The notes beneath the pieces were generated by a model. It did no database searches. It saw nothing but the letters and a program-made list of their open reading frames with translations, and was not told where the DNA came from. A stretch of 64,000 bases of DNA from Vanilla planifolia (lineage: Eukaryota > Streptophyta > Magnoliopsida > Asparagales > Orchidaceae), in assembly GCA_023846275.1 (NCBI GenBank), contig CM043870.1, positions 11,293,527 to 11,357,526 of the forward strand, given 5' to 3'. Each line of letters opens with the position of its first letter. The stretch's first letter is position 1. Positions 11,010 through 23,029 of this stretch are shown here, piece by piece. The position numbers and the translations under genes are program-made.

Positions 11010-12650
11010 CAACAAGATAGAAGTGAATTACTAAGAATAAAATGTGATTTATGAAAAAATATTTAAAGATATTTTAAAATAATTTTTAATAAGTACAAAG
11101 TCTCTAAAAGTGATTTTGTATAAATTTTAATTTTATATTAAATATGTTAATTTTCTTCTAATAACAAATTTTATAAAAATTATGAAATAAAAAAAATAAT
11201 AAAAATTAAAAAATATGCATTGGTAATTTTTAGGTGGTAACTTAAAATCAAGCCTATGTTCACCATTTACAAAAACAAGACAAGAAAAAAAAATAATATA
11301 AACCTTTCACCAAAGAATAAGTAACCTAAACCCTCACAATAATGAAATATAAACGATGAGCTAGAATGACCTTACAACAAAATAAGATTAGTAGAATAAG
11401 CAAAAAAAAGTGATGATACAAATCCATACTTAATACAAACTAATTCCTTATGTTTGATGAAATACTTAACAAGGCACAAGCATTTAAATTTAATCAATTA
11501 TGAAATGAGAGCTTAAGTAATTTGAAAAAGAAAATAGAATTTGAGTTCGATGATGATGGATGCAGTGCAAGGAAATGACGATGAGCACTAGCTCTTACCT
11601 ACTTGTACGTCGTTACTTGAATTTTTATCTTTAAATTTTGTTAACATTTTATAAATCAGCTGTGTTCAAGAAATCTCTTATAGATATTTTATAATGGCTA
11701 AAAGTAGTTACCAAACAGACAAAAATAGTTGTTACTTTATTAATTAAAAAAGAGACCAACATAGGTTTTTAATTAGAAAATTATTATTTAAATAAAAATT
11801 CTAATAGCTTGTAATAATAACTAAAAAAGCAATTACACATAGAACCACATGATCAAAAAGATTCTTGACTATTTAATTGCAAAAACTGCACAATCGGACA
11901 ACTAGATTTAAATGTGGATCGTGTGATCTTGAATTTGCATGATCAGACGACTAATGAAATTAGCATAATTAATAATATAGATGAAATGATGATCGTTTGA
12001 TCACAAAATTGTGCGATTGGACAACACACGTCACCTCCATAATTAAGAGGCCACCTGCATAAAAAAAAGTTCTATTTTTTAATCCCCCATGGCATATTCA
12101 TTTTACTTTTTTCTCTTTATAATACTTTGTTTATTCTTTTAATTTAGCATAATATTAGTGTTAGTTGCTCCCTGGATTGTTCGAGATTTGATAACCCTCG
12201 CAACAAATAATTCTAATAATTGGTTAATGGATATGGGAGTAATGCTTTAATTTGACACTATTTCTTATGGTTTGAGAGTGCGACCCTAACCTAATTATAG
12301 TGAATGAGTTTAGGAGTATTTCCTTACCTAAAATTTAGGATATAGGCTTAAAGTAATTTAGGTCAAGTAGAATTAAGCTTTTTTAATTAATTATTATTAT
12401 TATAATATACTTTTTTTGTAATAAGTTATTGAAATAAAATTTTTTAAAATAGAATAAAACATAAAATTGTTATTAAGATATTCAAGATAAGAAAGATTAA
12501 AGTTTTAGAAACCTAAATATTTTTTTAAGATAATTAATTTAAATAAAAGTTTATCTATGTGATATATAAGAATGATTTCAATCAAGTTTAATATTCTATT
12601 CAAAATAAAAGTAAAATACCTAAAATCAAACTCAAAATAAATCCATTAGT
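11010..12650 (-). repeat. R1 dispersed repeat, copy C (minus)
   Basis: Read on the minus strand, this stretch lines up along its length with 23030-24790. Shared landmarks include CCTATATCCTAAATTTTAGG, TTTGGTAACTACTTTTAGCC, a block centred on GCATGATCATCATC-like A/T-rich words, and the GTAAGGTCATTCTAGC / GTGGCCATTATAGCC segment near the 3' end. Similarity is clear but diverged. No open frame or protein domain is visible, so it could be a long LTR or a non-autonomous element. It adjoins an LTR-like remnant on its left. Confidence 0.7.
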
Positions 12651-13400
12651 GGTCTACTACTCGAAATAAGAGAGTCTTTATAAGATTTGATATTTACTTA
12701 ATACTCTTTTTTAAAGCTCCCATAAAAATGCACCTTGGCTATCTAAAATCTAAAAAAATTGTTTAATCAAATTCATTAGAAATACTTATTATTTGCTATA
12801 ATCAAACAAAGTACTATAACTGAGGTCAACATTACAACAACCAATTGGTCAAGGATATGATTTTTTTGGGTGGTTCACCATGAGCTTGATGATCAATTTG
12901 GGAGATCATGACTCCTGATTTAAATTTTAATCTTAAAAAGTGAAGGTTAGCTAGCTAAATGCATTGACTAGTATATAAATTTTTTTACAATAGGGATTTG
13001 ATAAAAAATGATTTGATACTAAAAAACTAAGTGTGATAATGACCTTTTAGCAATAAGATTCTAAATAAACAAATTTGAAAAATAAATAATTAAATTATAA
13101 AATTATTTTATTTATATACTTTTAGGATGTGACAGCTCATTCTTTTATTATTTAGGATTTCAAGCTTCATTAGCACGACTTCTACATCTGCTTATCCATC
13201 CATTATATGTTGCTCTATATAGGGTCCCTTATTATACCAATGAAGAATCTCACATTTTATGACAATAATGAAATAATCAATAGACCATAAAAGAGGTTTC
13301 TCGTTTTAAAGAAATTCTCTTCACTCCACTTTTTAAATTGTAGTTACCATCCTCCACCACCTTTTATTGCAACTTTGATCCTCATGTATTCCTTGGAGAG
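12650..13400. other. spacer with no recognised feature
   Basis: AT-rich sequence between the R1 copy and the LINE. I see no domain or repeat of note. The last 200 bp might hold remains of the 5' part of the LINE (endonuclease region), but I could not read it. Confidence 0.35.
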
Positions 13401-13859
13401 TTTGAAACCATCACAAAATTATATGTTGTTAGTGGACATGTTAAGTGAAAAATCTTTTCCATTCCTCTGAAAGATTCTTTTATTAACTCAAAAGATCATT
13501 TATTTCTATTTTTTCTTGTGATATAAGATCGTAGAAGGTCTTTGAATCACTTCTTGAACTAAGCTAGCTTAAGAATGAATATCTTCATGTCTTTATTCAA
13601 TGATTCAAAGATGTTCTTAAAGAAGTCAATCAAGAGGACTCCAAGTTGGTAGCTTCTAGAATTTCCTCATCCACTTCCCTCTAAGATAACTTCAAGAGAT
13701 TTCTAATTGAACCATCTATTGCATGAATGAAGAAGAATTTTCTTTTACATTAACTAATAGTTTAAAAGAAAGGTACCTTATTCTTTGAAACAAAATAATC
13801 TTAAGTAATGAAAGATAATAAATTGTTAATGTAGAAAGTCTCAATAGAGGAAATCAAAT

Positions 13860-16190
13860 ACATTGTAGTTCAGATGTCCTCTCATAATGCTCTTAGACGT
13901 GATGGATTTAATGGTAATTTTTTCACATGCTAATGGGAAATAATTACAAATGATATCTTAGATGCAACAAGGGACTTTTTAGTGAAGCCCTCAGTCCCCA
14001 AAGGAATATCTAACATTAATCTAGCTCTAATCTCAAAAAATGAGAATCCAAAAATATTTAATGATTTTAGATCAATTTGCTTATGCAATTTTACTTAGAA
14101 CTTCTTTTTAAATTATTGGTAGTTAGACTTTAGAAAATTATTTCACTTATCATTTCTTTAAAGTAAGCTAAATTTGTTAAAGACAAGACAATTACTAATA
14201 ATATTCTTTTAGCTTAAGAATTCATTAATGAAATAAATAGAAGAGCTAATGGAAATGATTGTATGATTAAACTTGATATAAAAAGTGCTCTTGTTGTTTG
14301 TCATGAAAATTCCTATGCAAGGTTCTCACAAAATTTAACATTGTAGATAAATTCATTACGATGATCAAAAATATTTTATATAGCACAAGACTTCTATCAT
14401 GATCATTGACAAGTTAAATGGTGATTTTCAAGTCATTTGAGGACTCAAGTAAGGTAACCCAATTTCACCCCTACACTTCATTCTATCTATGAAAGTATTC
14501 ATTCAAAGGTTGAACAAGCTCATTAAGCAAGGTAGGACTCTACATTATATGGAACTAAGAGCATGATCAATTATATCTCACTCAAGGCTTTGTAGATGAA
14601 AATAATTTTTTGTAAAAATACATTTATTTGTAGTAACAAAATGAATCTATGCAAATCTATAAGAATCAACTATAAGAGAAACAAACTCCCTTTAAATTAT
14701 TTTGGTCATCCACTTTTCATTGGTAAAAAAAGCTCATTTTTCAATATCGAATTGTGAAAATCAATAAGAAGGTTTTTGGCTAGAAGAAGAAACCTACTAA
14801 TTATGGGAGAAAGACTCATCTTGGTCAAGCATGTCCTAGCCTCAATTCATATATAATTATAGACAGCCATGCATCCTCCTCTTAGAAATTTACATAGAAT
14901 TATGAAGATGTTGAGAGATTTCTTTTGTGGTGACTTAGAGAACAATTGAAACGGGGAATTGATCTCACCGAAGGGGGGAGGCACCATTAAACCAGCCAAT
15001 ACATAGTTAGTTTGCTACTAAGAAGAATGGCTTGGACCTTCAAAAATAAGAGAACTAAGGTGAGCTTTTTTTTTAGTAAAACTAATTGAAAATTTCTCTC
15101 AACCAATTCATTATGGGACAAATACATAAAAGAAAAATATATGAAATTAAGTATAAAATGGGCCATATCTAACATATGGAAACATATAACAAAGAAAAAA
15201 ATATGGTCATAAAGCATATTGAAGTATCTAATTTAATGAAAACCAACTACTAGATTCTCATATTTGGTAAGACTTTTAACACTTAGACGGCTTAGGAAGT
15301 GATTAGAAATAGATGATTTATAATAAAATCTTGGCCAAGAATTTGGAACCCAAAGTGTACTAAAAACATCTCTATTCTAATAGAGAATATTCAACTTATT
15401 TGTTAAAATATCCAAAGATTTTGAAAAATCTCAACTTATAGTTGGCATCAAAATGCCTATCACTATATCACACATTTATAAGTTGTTACAAAGCTAACAA
15501 AGTTTAGTCTTTCTTAGCTAATGATATAAACATTTAAGAAGGTAATATTATGAGGATAATCACATGATTATCATTCCAATAGAAGCATAGAAAAAATCAT
15601 TCTATTAGAGAAGTGGTCCTTCAAATTCTCTCATTTGTCATCTGATGAAATATCTGGAAGGCTAAAAATTCATATAATTTGTTGAATGGTCTCCTCTTAC
15701 AACAAGAATGTTTAAACTTAATATTGATGGGATTATTTGCGATCCTAATTGATTGTGGAGGAATTATCCATAACCATCAAGAAAAAATAATGAAAGCTTT
15801 CTCTACTTTCATTGGAAATAAATCAATGATACAAGCTAAAGGAATGGCTTTATTCTTAAGTCATCAACTATGCAATAAATGAATCTATCAAAAAATATCA
15901 TTGAAATGAACTATAGGGATATCCTAAACATGGTATAAGGCGTGTTGGACAACCCTTGGAAGTTGTACAACATCTTTCAACAAATAAAACAAGCACCAGG
16001 GTTTATAATAGTCCACTATAATTTTATATACGAGTAAGACAATGAAGTGAAAAGTTACCTTGCGAAAATAGTGATGAAAATTTCAAAGCTAGCCACTTTG
16101 GATTCACAACATCTACCCAAATACTACATGACACTCACCAAATTAGATGAAATTTACCAAACACTTCAACATTGTTACAAGGTATGATGC
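13860..16190 (+). pseudogene. LINE ORF2 remnant: reverse transcriptase and RNase H
   Basis: This is the readable coding part of the LINE. In life such a protein copies the LINE RNA into DNA at a nicked genomic target in the nucleus. Several in-frame stops and frame changes interrupt it. The active-site motif, normally FADD, reads FVDE at 14589-14600, so the second catalytic Asp is replaced by Glu. The RNase H part is best preserved, with readable frame from 15679 to 15880 holding IHNHQEKIMKAFSTFIGNK and a following LCNK stop. It cannot make an active enzyme. Family assignment is firm; exact ends are not. Confidence 0.83.
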
Positions 16191-16299
16191 ATTAACATTG
16201 GTGATTTGCATTTGCATGATGAGAAAAAAAAATGGATTACTTCATTGAGTGAAGCCTCTATTATTAATAATTAGACACCTTTGTTCAATAATGGTACTT

Positions 16300-16860
16300 A
16301 TCCTTTACATTGGACAAATATGCTCAGTGTTCACAACATCATTGTGATTATATAGTTGCTTTAGTGCTTCCCAATAGTTTGGCAAAGTACATCAGCTTAG
16401 TCAGGATACTACTCTTTAAATAGCTACGATAATCTCTAGTTATCACATTAGGCATGTACACTTCATGTATGTCTTTACTTCTCATAAATGGACATCAACA
16501 TGCTATGATGATCTTTCTTATTACTGTATCAAACATGTACGTCTCATGGATGTCGTTATTGTTCATATTTGGATAGCTTCATACTAAGATGATGCCTCTC
16601 GACTTTGCATTGAACAAGTACACTCATTGAACACAAATTCAACGTGATTGTACTATTGCTAACTTACATCCCATTAGATTAGCAAGTATGATAGATCACT
16701 CAAATGAGTGTGAATTAGCAAGTTATGATACTCTCTAGCTATTGTGTTGGACAAGAATGCTGCATGGGAGTTGCTACTATTCAGATTTGGATATCTTTAT
16801 TCTATGACAAAGTCTTCCTCTATGCATAAAAAAATGAAATGTGACCACATCGATAGTGAT
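16300..16860 (-). repeat. 70-80 bp tandem array in the LINE 3' region (copy 1)
   Basis: Anchors built on the motif ACATGTACxTCATG (read here in varied form) recur at about 16311, 16381, 16452, 16531, 16611, 16680 and 16749, giving spacings of 70, 71, 79, 80, 69 and 69 bp. Units are diverged. On the minus strand the units match the plus-strand array at 62.2-62.86 kb. It lies just after the LINE ORF2 coding end, so it is most likely a 3'UTR minisatellite of this LINE family. Confidence 0.8.
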
Positions 16861-17009
16861 ATCATATTGCCATTCCTAACATCTCACCTAAAATGTCAAG
16901 TATGTCAGATTTCATAGGTAATTGTGAGTATACAAATTGAATCAAATCAGACCAAACCACTTTGACTATAACAACTGAATCAAATTATATCATGTTAGAT
17001 ATCAAATTT

Positions 17010-18870
17010 TGACAATCAAGACAATATGTAAAGCATGTATGATGGAATAAATTCCCTTTTTATCAAAAAGAGAAACACTTATGTCTTAAAAGGTAGAAGT
17101 TCACTTATAACCTTCTTTTGAAGAAAAATTAAGAATGTCATCCATTTTAAGACCTTCTAGTTCCTTATTTTGATGCTCATTTGAACGCCTCCCATGAAGA
17201 AATGTTGGCTACTATTAAGAAAATGAGAATGTTTTAAAGATCAAGGCCTTTTCAAGGAATAATTGAGAAATGAAGACATTAGTCACACTACTTTTAAATT
17301 TATAGCTCTCAAATCCTTAATTGAGAAGCTATAAAAAGAAGGATTGCCTATAAAAAAGTTGAGCTTAGAAACTTACTTGAACTTCTACTTAACTAAAAAA
17401 TCTCTAAATGTTGTTACATCCTAATGCATTCATGAAGACAAGTCTTGACTTTGATATTTCGAGACATTAACAATGATCCAATTAAAATCATATGCATTAT
17501 ATCTGAGGGTAATTAAACTCACTTAAGTAGATCAACTTTAAAGTCCATTGAGAATTCTCTAGTGGATAATATGGCCACTTAATAGTTCATTTAAGCTTAA
17601 ATTTCCTTTGGCCCTAAAAATCTATCTCCCCTCAACAATTTTATGATGATGCTAATGTCATCTTTTGATTAATCATTAATATTGAGGTTCATTTGATGCT
17701 TATCAACACTTGTAGCTTTGTCAATCTTTTTCTAACATTGTTTTTTTCTCTTTGTTTCTCTCTCTCTCTCTCTATTTTTTGATGATATAAGTGGGATAAG
17801 AAAGGATGCACGTTATTATGATATATGAGTATTGATAATTTAGATATCAGAAATCTAGTTGTGAGGTGAGAGACTAGGATTTTATAATGTGCCTAAAAAA
17901 GCATGCATGTTTATAAAACATTTTAGATTTTTGAAAATAATTGTATTTTTAGATAAGGCACATTAAGAGTTTAGTGATATTTTTATTTTAATTTTTGAGG
18001 CCACATGTATTTATTATGATTTTTAGAAGGGAATTAGTGAAAATGTGATTTTTAGTTTTAAAAAAGTATATTTATTTAAAATCCCCTCAATTTCTAGCTA
18101 CCACTCTTTAATATGTTGCTCCAAGCTTTTTTGGGTAGTGATTTGTGAAGAAAACTATGAGTTTGAGAAAGAGAAAAAAAAAGATAAGGATGAGGTTTGG
18201 CTTAAGAGTTGGGAGTAAATTCATGAAGAAAGATTTGTTTTCACAAGCTGAATTCATTAGAAGTGAATGAAAGAAGCAAATTAAGGTATTTAGAACTTGT
18301 ATTTGGATTCTTTAATCCAATTTCTTCTAAGTGATTTCCATTGGAATCAACTTTTATGAACCACTAAGATTTATTTTTACCTTAAAAAGAAATGTATTGA
18401 TTTTAATTTTAAAATATATTTTATATGGGAAAAAATAGTGTATTGTGCATAGATATTATTTTTATGGGAAAATGAAAAAGTTATGTGACTAAGAGTAGAG
18501 AAACAAGAATAATACTTTCTAGGCTTAATCAAACTACCATCAGATGATTTGATTGGCTATACTAAATTAAGAGCCAAAGGTTTAAGGGGTTATATGAGCT
18601 AATCAAGGAATAAGGAAGCTTGATTAAAATTGAATGGAGTAAAAATCAAATGGTTTGATCAAAATTATCTTGGGAATATTAATAAGCAAGAAATATGGGA
18701 AAATGTGAGAATGAATGTAATATAAGAGTAAGAAATAAGAGAAATTCATCGAATATGTAACCAATTGAATTTGTATGTTTTGATAATATTAACCCAAAGA
18801 GGAGATCCATGAAAAATGGAACAATAATAGTTGGTCCGTGTAGGCAAACTAGATATCTATGATTATGTAT
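17010..18870. other. AT-rich, probably LTR-derived sequence
   Basis: No coding domain was read. Positions 17750-17775 hold a short TC microsatellite. From about 17.8 kb the sequence has the A/T-rich, G-containing texture of a plant LTR on the plus strand, and it runs into the tandem repeats at 18.88 kb. I could not find LTR ends. Confidence 0.35.
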
Positions 18871-18874
18871 AGTG

Positions 18875-19080
18875 ATTATATGATATCATGCTTACGAGGA
18901 ATGATGCTTTTGTATACTTGTATACATGATGATAGATAAGGTTGTGTGATATGATGCTTATGATGAGTAATTCATAAACATATTCCATATACATGATGAT
19001 AGTGGATGGTTGTGTGATATCATGCTTATTAATGGATAACATTTATAAACTTTATTCATATGAAATGCATAGGTGTTATG
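18875..19080 (+). repeat. three-copy ~67-bp tandem repeat
   Basis: TGATATCATGCTTA-like cores begin at about 18879, 18945 and 19013 (periods 66-68), each followed by TACATGATGATAG-like sequence in the first two units. It is a diverged minisatellite within LTR-like DNA. Confidence 0.7.
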
Positions 19081-19271
19081 ACATATGTTGTGTTTCATGA
19101 TGGTTTGATGTGACACAATGAGATGCAAAAAAGGTTTTTCCTATGATATTATCTCTTATTATATGAGATTAAGATTAAGGTATACTTTGATGTGTGCTAA
19201 TCAGGAACTATGAACTTCTATGGTTGTTTCTAACTTATCTTGATGGGTTGCTATAGAGACTTAGCATAGGT

Positions 19272-19313
19272 ATGACCATGCTAAGATTAGTCATGACCAT
19301 GCTAAGATTAGTC
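19272..19313 (+). repeat. perfect 21-bp tandem duplication
   Basis: ATGACCATGCTAAGATTAG followed by TC occurs twice back to back with no mismatch (19272-19292 and 19293-19313). Identity of the copies, in a region where other repeats are diverged, suggests a fairly recent slippage event. Confidence 0.9.
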
Positions 19314-19389
19314 ACCAATAGTAATTAAGGGCTTAATTCTAACTTTATTTAATTCAAAAAGTGTGAAAAAATTAAGAAAGGTAACAAAA

Positions 19390-20690
19390 TGACAAAAATT
19401 GTCATAGTGGAACCAACTAGTAAGAACTACAGGTAATGGCTCACTACAAGTGCCTTAGATCAGCATCTCTGTAGGGTTCAGACTCCTACATAGGAAGGCT
19501 CAGTGTGCTAGAAGCTTAACGTATTGCAGGTGCATGACCACATGAGATGGGCACACATGAGTTGCACGTGTGCACCTATTATTCACCTGTCATACATGAA
19601 ATCCACTTGTAAGCAATAGGTAGACCTACTACATTATGTGGTCAACATGAGCATGAAGGGACTATCCACGCATGAGATAGTACCCTAGCATGGGTGAATG
19701 TGATGAGTGTGCATGAGATCAAGTTGCTTGCAATGCAAATTTTGAAAAATTTATAGAATTTTATATTTTTGTCAAAATCATATTTTTTTATTTTATAATA
19801 AAATATTATATCTAAATCTCTAAATAAAGGGATAAGAATGATGTATGGATTAGTTTAGAACTTTTAAATTTAGAACTCTTTAAAGTAAAACATTTTAGGA
19901 AATTCAATTTTCTTATGGCAAAAACTTTCTTCTCTTTTTTCTCTTAGTTTCTCACCATTATCATACTTCCACTTTTGTTGTTTACAATTAGAAAAGAAAG
20001 ATCACTATTAAGGGCTTATGGTAAGAACACCTTATATATAGATCAAATAGGAATGTGAGTCATTAGTTTAAGTGTAGTCTTTATGAATACACTATAGATG
20101 ATGACATTATTTACTAAGTATTAGATTCTTATGGGTAGTGGATTGCATTAAAAGATTTCCATTAAGGCTAGTTTGTGGATACTTGTGGTACATGAGATAT
20201 ATGATAATGATAAAGAAAGTATTTGATGTTATGATAAGGATAGAGAATTAAAATGATGAATGAGATGTTGTGACCTTTGGTCATTACACAAGTTGTTTAA
20301 TGATAAAAAAAACTATTATGTTATGATTGTTAATACTTTTTCTAAGTATTGATTTCAAATCATGAATCCAAAGAGCAATTAGGCCAATCATATAGAGAGC
20401 TTAATCATGTGACATAAGAAGCTTAATATATGTGTTTAGGTGTTAATTATAATTTGTTCTAAGAGAAACATAATCTCAAACAACACAAGAATAAGATTTG
20501 TATTGAGTATCTTTATTTTTGTAATTAGAATATGAAAACTTATAATAATTTACTTAAGGATTTACTTAAGGCATGCAATTCATCTTATTTTACATATATT
20601 ATCTATCTTAAAACATTACATTCATAATGAGTTACAATATATGTTAAGGCTAAACTAAGTTAGATTTAAAAAAAAAAGATGAAATTAAGG
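19390..20690. other. non-coding, LTR-like sequence
   Basis: No gene is seen. Positions 19440-19730 are noticeably less AT-rich than the flanks and contain CACGTG within GTTGCACGTGTGCACC, which may be a leftover of LTR promoter sequence. The remainder is AT-rich. Confidence 0.35.
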
Positions 20691-21540
20691 TTTCTAATGG
20701 TTAAACTAATCATACATGTACGTTGAAACAATAATACAATATTATTAGTTAATACTTGAATTGAACATAGCATCGACAAAGAGTGATCTTATGTAAAATA
20801 ATTATTTTACACTTGTTATATTAGTACGATACATTATTATGCAGTACACTAATCATTTACTTGAAAGGTCTAATTTGAGACTTAATGTTCTTGATTTTTA
20901 TATAATATGACATTACTTTTTATACTAGTATAATACATTCATTTGGAGGATTAGATAAGGGATATAATTGAGTGATAAGAGAATTGTAAATGTTGTATTG
21001 TCATACAAGTATAATTTCCTTATTATAGAAGTATGTCACATGTTATTTTGAGAGATGTAAGGAGTTGATGATCTTCAAAAAATATGATAATATTCATCAT
21101 AATTGTATGATCAATTTATCTATTTAGCGAGTTTAAGACATGTAGTGAGCATGAAAAGTTTGGTCATATAGTATCATATCACTTTCATATTTGTAATGAT
21201 ACCATTTCATATATGAACTATTTTGCATCATAATAGTATGATCATTTTATCATACTAATATGATACCTTATGATTAGCATAAATGAACCTATATCATAAG
21301 ACCTATTGTAATGTATGATGATGCATCATACAACATTTTATTGAGAACTCAAAATTTATGTTTTCATAGTTTTGTTTTAGTCATACCATAAAATATCTAT
21401 ATTGCAGTTGTTTGATCTATTTTGTACAACAAACATGAAATATCTAAATAGTGGCAATTACTTGGATGATGTTATTAGTGGTTTATCATACTTGTATGAT
21501 CCCTTGGTTAGTAATGTATGATTTGTTTAGGACTTGAGTA
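20690..21540. repeat. palindrome-rich AT block 1
   Basis: The sequence repeatedly uses TCATAC, GTATGAT and ATGATAC words. Near-palindromes of the form ATCATAnnnnTATGAT occur at 21227-21242, 21249-21264 and 21485-21500, and a looser one at 21001-21015. The best, ATCATACTTGTATGAT at 21485, is the exact reverse complement of the site at 38368. It is probably non-coding regulatory or LTR sequence of an LTR retroelement. Confidence 0.6.
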
Positions 21541-22130
21541 ATGGCCAATTTGACTAGTTTTTATATAATCATTTGATGGTGATTTGGAGCCATTTAAGAG
21601 CATTTTTTGAAGTGTATAATGGCCTCCAAGCAATAAAGAATAGAGTAAGGCTTCACTTTCTTATTATTTGAAAGAGATTTCTAGTGTAATCATCTTATAC
21701 TTAGAGATAGATTTGGAGAAAAGAAGAGCCATAGACCTCTCTTTAATTTCTTGGAATGTAACTTTCATATAATTTATGTTATGTTTTAAAAACATTTTTC
21801 TTTGATTTTATTATATTAATATGAAAACCTAGTTCCCCTCTTTTGTGACATTTATAATTATTTTATTTTCTTATATTACATTAATTAAATTTATATTATT
21901 TTAACTTTAATATATAGTTGTTTAACATGAAAATAATAATTTATTTTTATTTATGCTTATTTACTTTAATATTTTATATTTATTTCAAATGAGTTTTGAT
22001 CAAGATGAAGCAAACGTTAATCGACTTGCCTTGGTGAGCTCTATGAAACGAGATCCTCATTTTGTTTTATTATGTATATTTAATTTTCTTGGGTTTTGTC
22101 ATGCTTTTTGGCAATTTTTCATTCATACCT
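21540..22130. other. AT-rich sequence before the GAA tract
   Basis: A plus-strand open frame runs from 21953 into the GAA tract to 22273. Its non-repeat part, about 60 residues including SSMKRDPHFVLLCIFNF, matches nothing I know, and the rest is poly-Glu forced by the microsatellite. I do not regard it as a real gene. The region before it resembles the end of an LTR. Confidence 0.4.
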
Positions 22131-22137
22131 TATTTGG

Positions 22138-22172
22138 AGAAGAAGAAGAAGAAGAAGAAGAAGAAGAAGAAG

Positions 22173-22209
<37 letters not shown>

Positions 22210-22282
22210 TGAAGAGGAAGAAGAAGAAGATGATGAAGAAGAAGAAGAGAAAGAAGAAGAAGAAGAGGAATAAGAAGAAGAA
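22138..22282 (+). repeat. long (GAA)n microsatellite
   Basis: About 60 bp of pure GAA triplets, then 80 bp of GAA interrupted by GAT, GAG, AAA and GTA variants, reading poly-Glu on the plus strand and poly-Ser on the minus strand. Purine/pyrimidine strand asymmetry is total over the pure part. It sits at the left edge of R1 copy A. Confidence 0.95.
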
Positions 22283-23025
22283 AAAATTAATTGGGTGAAA
22301 GTATCACACCCAAACCCGAATGAAGAAAATTTGGATCGAGGCATCACTCCCACATTCGTTAATTTATATGCTTAGAAATGTGAGTGATCAAATGTTAAAT
22401 GAACCAGGGGGTAGCCAACCCAATTGTTAAGGCTAATTCTTAGGCTTAGATAGATGCTTACAAGCTAATATTCTAAGCTCAAATATGTAATATGGGGCTA
22501 AAACTCATTATTATTTTCACGTGGCTAACTTTTAAATTACGATAATGATGTGCACCATCAGATCAAGAAATTTCATATTTGAATGGTCATCTTCTCTTCC
22601 AACTTTAGATATGCTAATTTGATCAGTTGATTGATCACCCAAATTCATGATAACTTGGTCCAAGTTTAATTTGTGCTTAAGATCTAGATCTAGCCATCTC
22701 ATCATGATTGAGATCTAGTGATCTACATCAAATTATCTTTTTTAAATAGTAACAATTTAAATCTAACCGTTTAATTATGTAATTTCATGATCTGTAACAA
22801 CAATTTTAGCTATTATTTGTGAGCCATTAGAATTGCTATTTTACTAATACCTAAGTTTTTAATAAAAAAACTTATGTCATCCTCCTTTTAATTAAAATAA
22901 GTAGTAATAATTTTTTTGGTTAGTTTAGTAACTACTTTTAGCCATTAAAAAATATAGATAAATTGGAACTTTTTTAAACATAATTGATTGTTGAAATTTT
23001 GATAACATCTAAAGAAATGATCTTA
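22275..23025 (+). repeat. R1 dispersed repeat, copy A (plus, partial)
   Basis: Aligns with 23430-24130 of copy B. Shared landmarks are ATCAAATGTTAAATGAAC, TATTCTAAGCTC, GATCTAGTGATC/GATCTAATAGTTC and GTAACTACTTTTAGCC versus GTAACAACTTCTAAG. Relative to B it lacks about 400 bp on the left and everything after the TTTTGATAA(C/A)ATCTAAA block on the right, where copy B begins at once. Confidence 0.7.
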
Positions 23026-23029
23026 ATTA

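Larger units (their letters stand above)
13400..17010 (+). mobile_element. L1-type LINE retrotransposon, decayed
   Basis: A non-LTR element whose ORF2 product can be read through stops and frame changes. The pre-RT segment at about 13860-14080 gives readable stretches such as DGFNGNFF, NDILDATRDF and FNDFRSICLCNF, matching the plant L1 consensus before and into RT. The GLRQGDP-like motif lies near 14440-14470, the RT active site at 14589-14600, and the post-RT domain near 14690-15060. RNase H follows at 15700-15890 (KLNIDG, then HNHQEKIMKAFS and AKGMALFLSHQLC). The C-terminal tail fades near 16190. A tandem array follows at 16.3-16.86 kb, then a 3' tail to about 17.0 kb that is also present in the copy at 62-64 kb. 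The 5' part (ORF1, endonuclease) was not recognised. Confidence 0.85.

Noticed and set aside
12170..12260. GTTCGAGA-type word as a tRNA T-loop
   Set aside because: No acceptor stem or D-arm can be folded around it, and the region aligns with the R1 repeat.
19555..19580. CACGTG box in a less AT-rich stretch as a gene promoter
   Set aside because: No coding sequence follows on either strand; more likely a remnant of LTR regulatory sequence.
21953..22273. 106-codon frame ending in poly-Glu
   Set aside because: Nearly half of it is encoded by the GAA microsatellite, and the remainder has no relatives I recognise and lies in LTR-like DNA.
22123..22353. Minus-strand poly-Ser frame
   Set aside because: Artefact of the GAA tract read on the other strand.
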